Shown here: positions 62,862 through 64,000 of the stretch, piece after piece
Layout: every line of letters starts with the position of its first letter
How positions within the stretch are numbered: the stretch's first letter is position 1
Origin: Sulfobacillus sp.
GTDB taxonomy: Bacteria; Bacillota; Sulfobacillia; Sulfobacillales; Sulfobacillaceae
Reading direction: 5' to 3'
Length of the DNA: 64,000 bases
Assembly: GCA_027309085.1 (NCBI GenBank)
Contig: DAIDDL010000010.1
Location: 26,689-90,688, forward strand
Notes under the pieces: generated by a model
The model's input: only the letters and a program-made list of their open reading frames with translations
What the model was told of the DNA's origin: nothing
Database searches by the model: none
Made by a program: the position numbers and the translations under genes

Positions 62862-63134
62862 ACGAGGACATCTGACACCGTCAGTCTATGGACAGGATGG
62901 CTGAGTCGCGACAATCAGCTGCAGCGAGCGAGTGCGCTCAACATCCTCGTCAACGCCATCAGTGTGTGGAATACGGTGTATCTCACGGAAGCCGTGAAGG
63001 TGCTGGAGGCCCAGGGGACTCTGGATGAGAGCTTACTCGCACACATTTACCCGCTGGGGTGAGACCACAGTAATTTTCTTGGAGAATACCAATTCGACGA
63101 CCAGCAGGTCCCGACATTAGACCATTTACCAAAA
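62862..63134 (+). pseudogene. Tn3-family transposase, C-terminal relic
   Basis: The frame reads a Tn3 transposase C-terminus: ALNILVNAISVWNTVYL, then GTLDESLLAHIYPLG, where homologues continue with W-x-H-I-N-F-x-G-x-Y. Here the tryptophan codon is TGA (63060-63062), followed in frame by DHSNFLGEYQFDD. So the gene is broken by a nonsense change and its first 85-90 per cent is missing. No terminal inverted repeats are seen. It marks an old transposon insertion between the glutamate-synthase-like gene and the IS200/IS605 element. Confidence 0.85.
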
Positions 63135-63146
63135 CAGGGCGTAAAG

Positions 63147-63167
63147 CCCCGGCCTTTAGGCCTGGGG
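63147..63167 (+). repeat. Subterminal hairpin of the IS200/IS605 element
   Basis: CCCC and GGGG arms with GGCCTTTAGGCC between them form an imperfect hairpin about 80 bp before tnpA. Such a hairpin marks the left end, recognised by the Y1 transposase. The TTTAGG loop also resembles the terminal hairpin of TnpB-associated guide RNAs. Confidence 0.65.
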
Positions 63168-63246
63168 ATATAAGCCCATGGCCCGACAGGGCCAATATTT
63201 GCGCTCTCGATGAAGATTAGACACCGCATCGTGGTATAATAATCAT

Positions 63247-63639
63247 ATGGACTACAAATCGAATCACAATGTCGTCTATTCGTGCAAATATCATGTGGTG
63301 TGGTGCCCCAAATACCGTCGATCCGTGTTGGTGCGCGGAGTAGATGAACGGTTGAAGATTCTCATCCATGATGTCGCGAACGAGCGTCACGTCGAGGTGA
63401 TTGAGCTCGAAGTCATGCCGGATCATGTGCATCTATTGTGCGAGGTCGATCCGCAGTTTGGCATCCATAAATTCATCAAACAGGTGAAAGGCCGATCTTC
63501 CCGCGTGCTCCGTCAGGAATTCCCGTGGCTGAAGAGTCGATTGCCTAGTTTATGGACAAATTCCTACTTTGTTTCCACTGTGGGAGGGGCGCCCCTTGCC
63601 GTTATTAAGCAATATATCGAAAACCAAAAAACTGTCTAA
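63247..63639 (+). mobile_element. tnpA: IS200/IS605 transposase TnpA (Y1 HUH)
   Basis: This 130-residue HUH single-strand transposase has the metal-binding HVH pair in PDHVHLLCEV and the catalytic tyrosine in VIKQYIENQ. The N-terminus begins with the usual NHNVVYSCKYHVVWCPKYRR (20 residues). It acts on one strand using end hairpins. The partner tnpB frame starts across its stop codon. The gene is intact and could be active. Confidence 0.95.
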
Positions 63640-64000
63640 GCACGGCAAAAACACGACGCCTTCTTTCGTTTGCGAGGTTCCTTTGCACGTGCTGCCGTCT
63701 CAAGAGCACGTCTTGCAGACCCGCTTCGAGGCGGCCCGCCAGTGCTACAATACCTTGCTAGGGGAAGCGTTGCGCCGGATGTGGCTCATGAAACAATCGC
63801 AAGCCTATCAGGCGGCACGCAAGATCCCCCGGGGCATCGCCCATCTCGCAGAACGCAAGGCGGCCTTTCAGCAAGTCCGCCAGTCCATGGAGTTCACGGA
63901 GTCTGCCTTGTCTCGCTATGCCACCGGCGCCACGAGATCCGCGGCATATTCGAAAGCCCTCCACCTATTTAGCGCTCAGGGGCCATGTCCTCTTGGGCGG
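63632..64000 (+). CDS. tnpB: IS605 OrfB/TnpB-like protein, N-terminal part (runs off window)
   Basis: The frame continues open to the window edge for 123 codons. It reads VPLHVLPSQEHVLQTRFEAA followed by RQCYNTLLGEAL, the usual N-terminal helical part of IS605 OrfB/TnpB. TnpB is an RNA-guided nuclease that helps keep the element in place. No ATG starts it: the candidates are a CTG overlapping the tnpA stop (63632), a TTG at 63683 and a GTG at 63689. The catalytic part lies outside the window. Confidence 0.65.
   Translation, partial: MSKHGKNTTPSFVCEVPLHVLPSQEHVLQTRFEAARQCYNTLLGEALRRMWLMKQSQAYQAARKIPRGIAHLAERKAAFQQVRQSMEFTESALSRYATGATRSAAYSKALHLFSAQGPCPLGR

Overview
The window looks like a chromosomal segment of a moderately GC-rich, Gram-positive (Firmicutes) bacterium. 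Gram-positive signs are the acpS-nnrD-alr-ndoAI-ndoA order known from Bacillus, the cdaA-cdaR-glmM-glmS operon with a glmS ribozyme, a T-box leader with an intrinsic terminator, and strong Shine-Dalgarno sites with frequent GTG and TTG starts. A sulfocyanin-like lipoprotein, a molybdopterin oxidoreductase and a rubrerythrin/Fe-S/DUF3501 operon suggest an acidophile of the Sulfobacillus type. That genus assignment is inference; no rRNA or other marker gene is present. I found no rRNA, tRNA or CRISPR array.

Layout. 0-7.4 kb (minus strand): start of guaB, murC, a gamma-carbonic anhydrase, and the tRNA t6A genes tsaD, tsaB and tsaE with rimI and thiL. The plus strand here carries a small membrane protein and an alpha/beta hydrolase. 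7.4-11 kb (minus): a family-4 uracil-DNA glycosylase and a PerR-box-controlled operon of rubrerythrin, a CCG-type Fe-S protein and DUF3501. 11-20 kb (minus): asparaginase and a C26 amidohydrolase; the cell-wall and toxin block acpS-nnrD-alr-ndoAI-ndoA; then ftcD, a molybdopterin oxidoreductase and a sulfocyanin-like lipoprotein that has lost copper ligands. 20-26 kb (plus): a T-box-controlled serine operon (PucG/AgxT-type aminotransferase plus serA), DUF763 and an NAD-dependent epimerase, with an alkyladenine glycosylase on the minus strand. 26-31 kb (minus): a surface-glycan set of a YfhO-like GT-C protein, a DUF2304-GT2 fusion and a flippase-like protein.

31-44.7 kb: a 47-residue single-span microprotein, leuCD, an EamA and a TauE/SafE transporter, odhA/odhB (no E3 gene nearby), a cytochrome P450 next to an MFS carrier, and a DUF3311/sodium-solute symporter pair. 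44.8-53.3 kb: azlCD led by an XRE-cupin regulator with a methyltransferase-like C-terminus, a MerR-like coiled-coil protein, two membrane-protein candidates, and a MarR regulator with a heterodimeric ABC exporter whose two ATP sites are asymmetric. 53.3-59.2 kb: an orphan STAS-like DUF4325 ORF, then cdaA-cdaR-glmM-[glmS ribozyme]-glmS, which links c-di-AMP and amino-sugar synthesis. 59.3-64 kb (plus): an AarF/UbiB kinase, a glutamate-synthase-like FMN protein, a Tn3 transposase relic broken by a stop codon, and an IS200/IS605 element that runs off the window.

Most of the segment is housekeeping. The accessory or odd places are the degenerate cupredoxin, the XRE-cupin-methyltransferase fusion, the microprotein, the DUF4325 orphan, the transposon scar at the right edge, and three genes whose best ribosome-binding site points at a non-canonical start codon (ATT, ATT, ACG).
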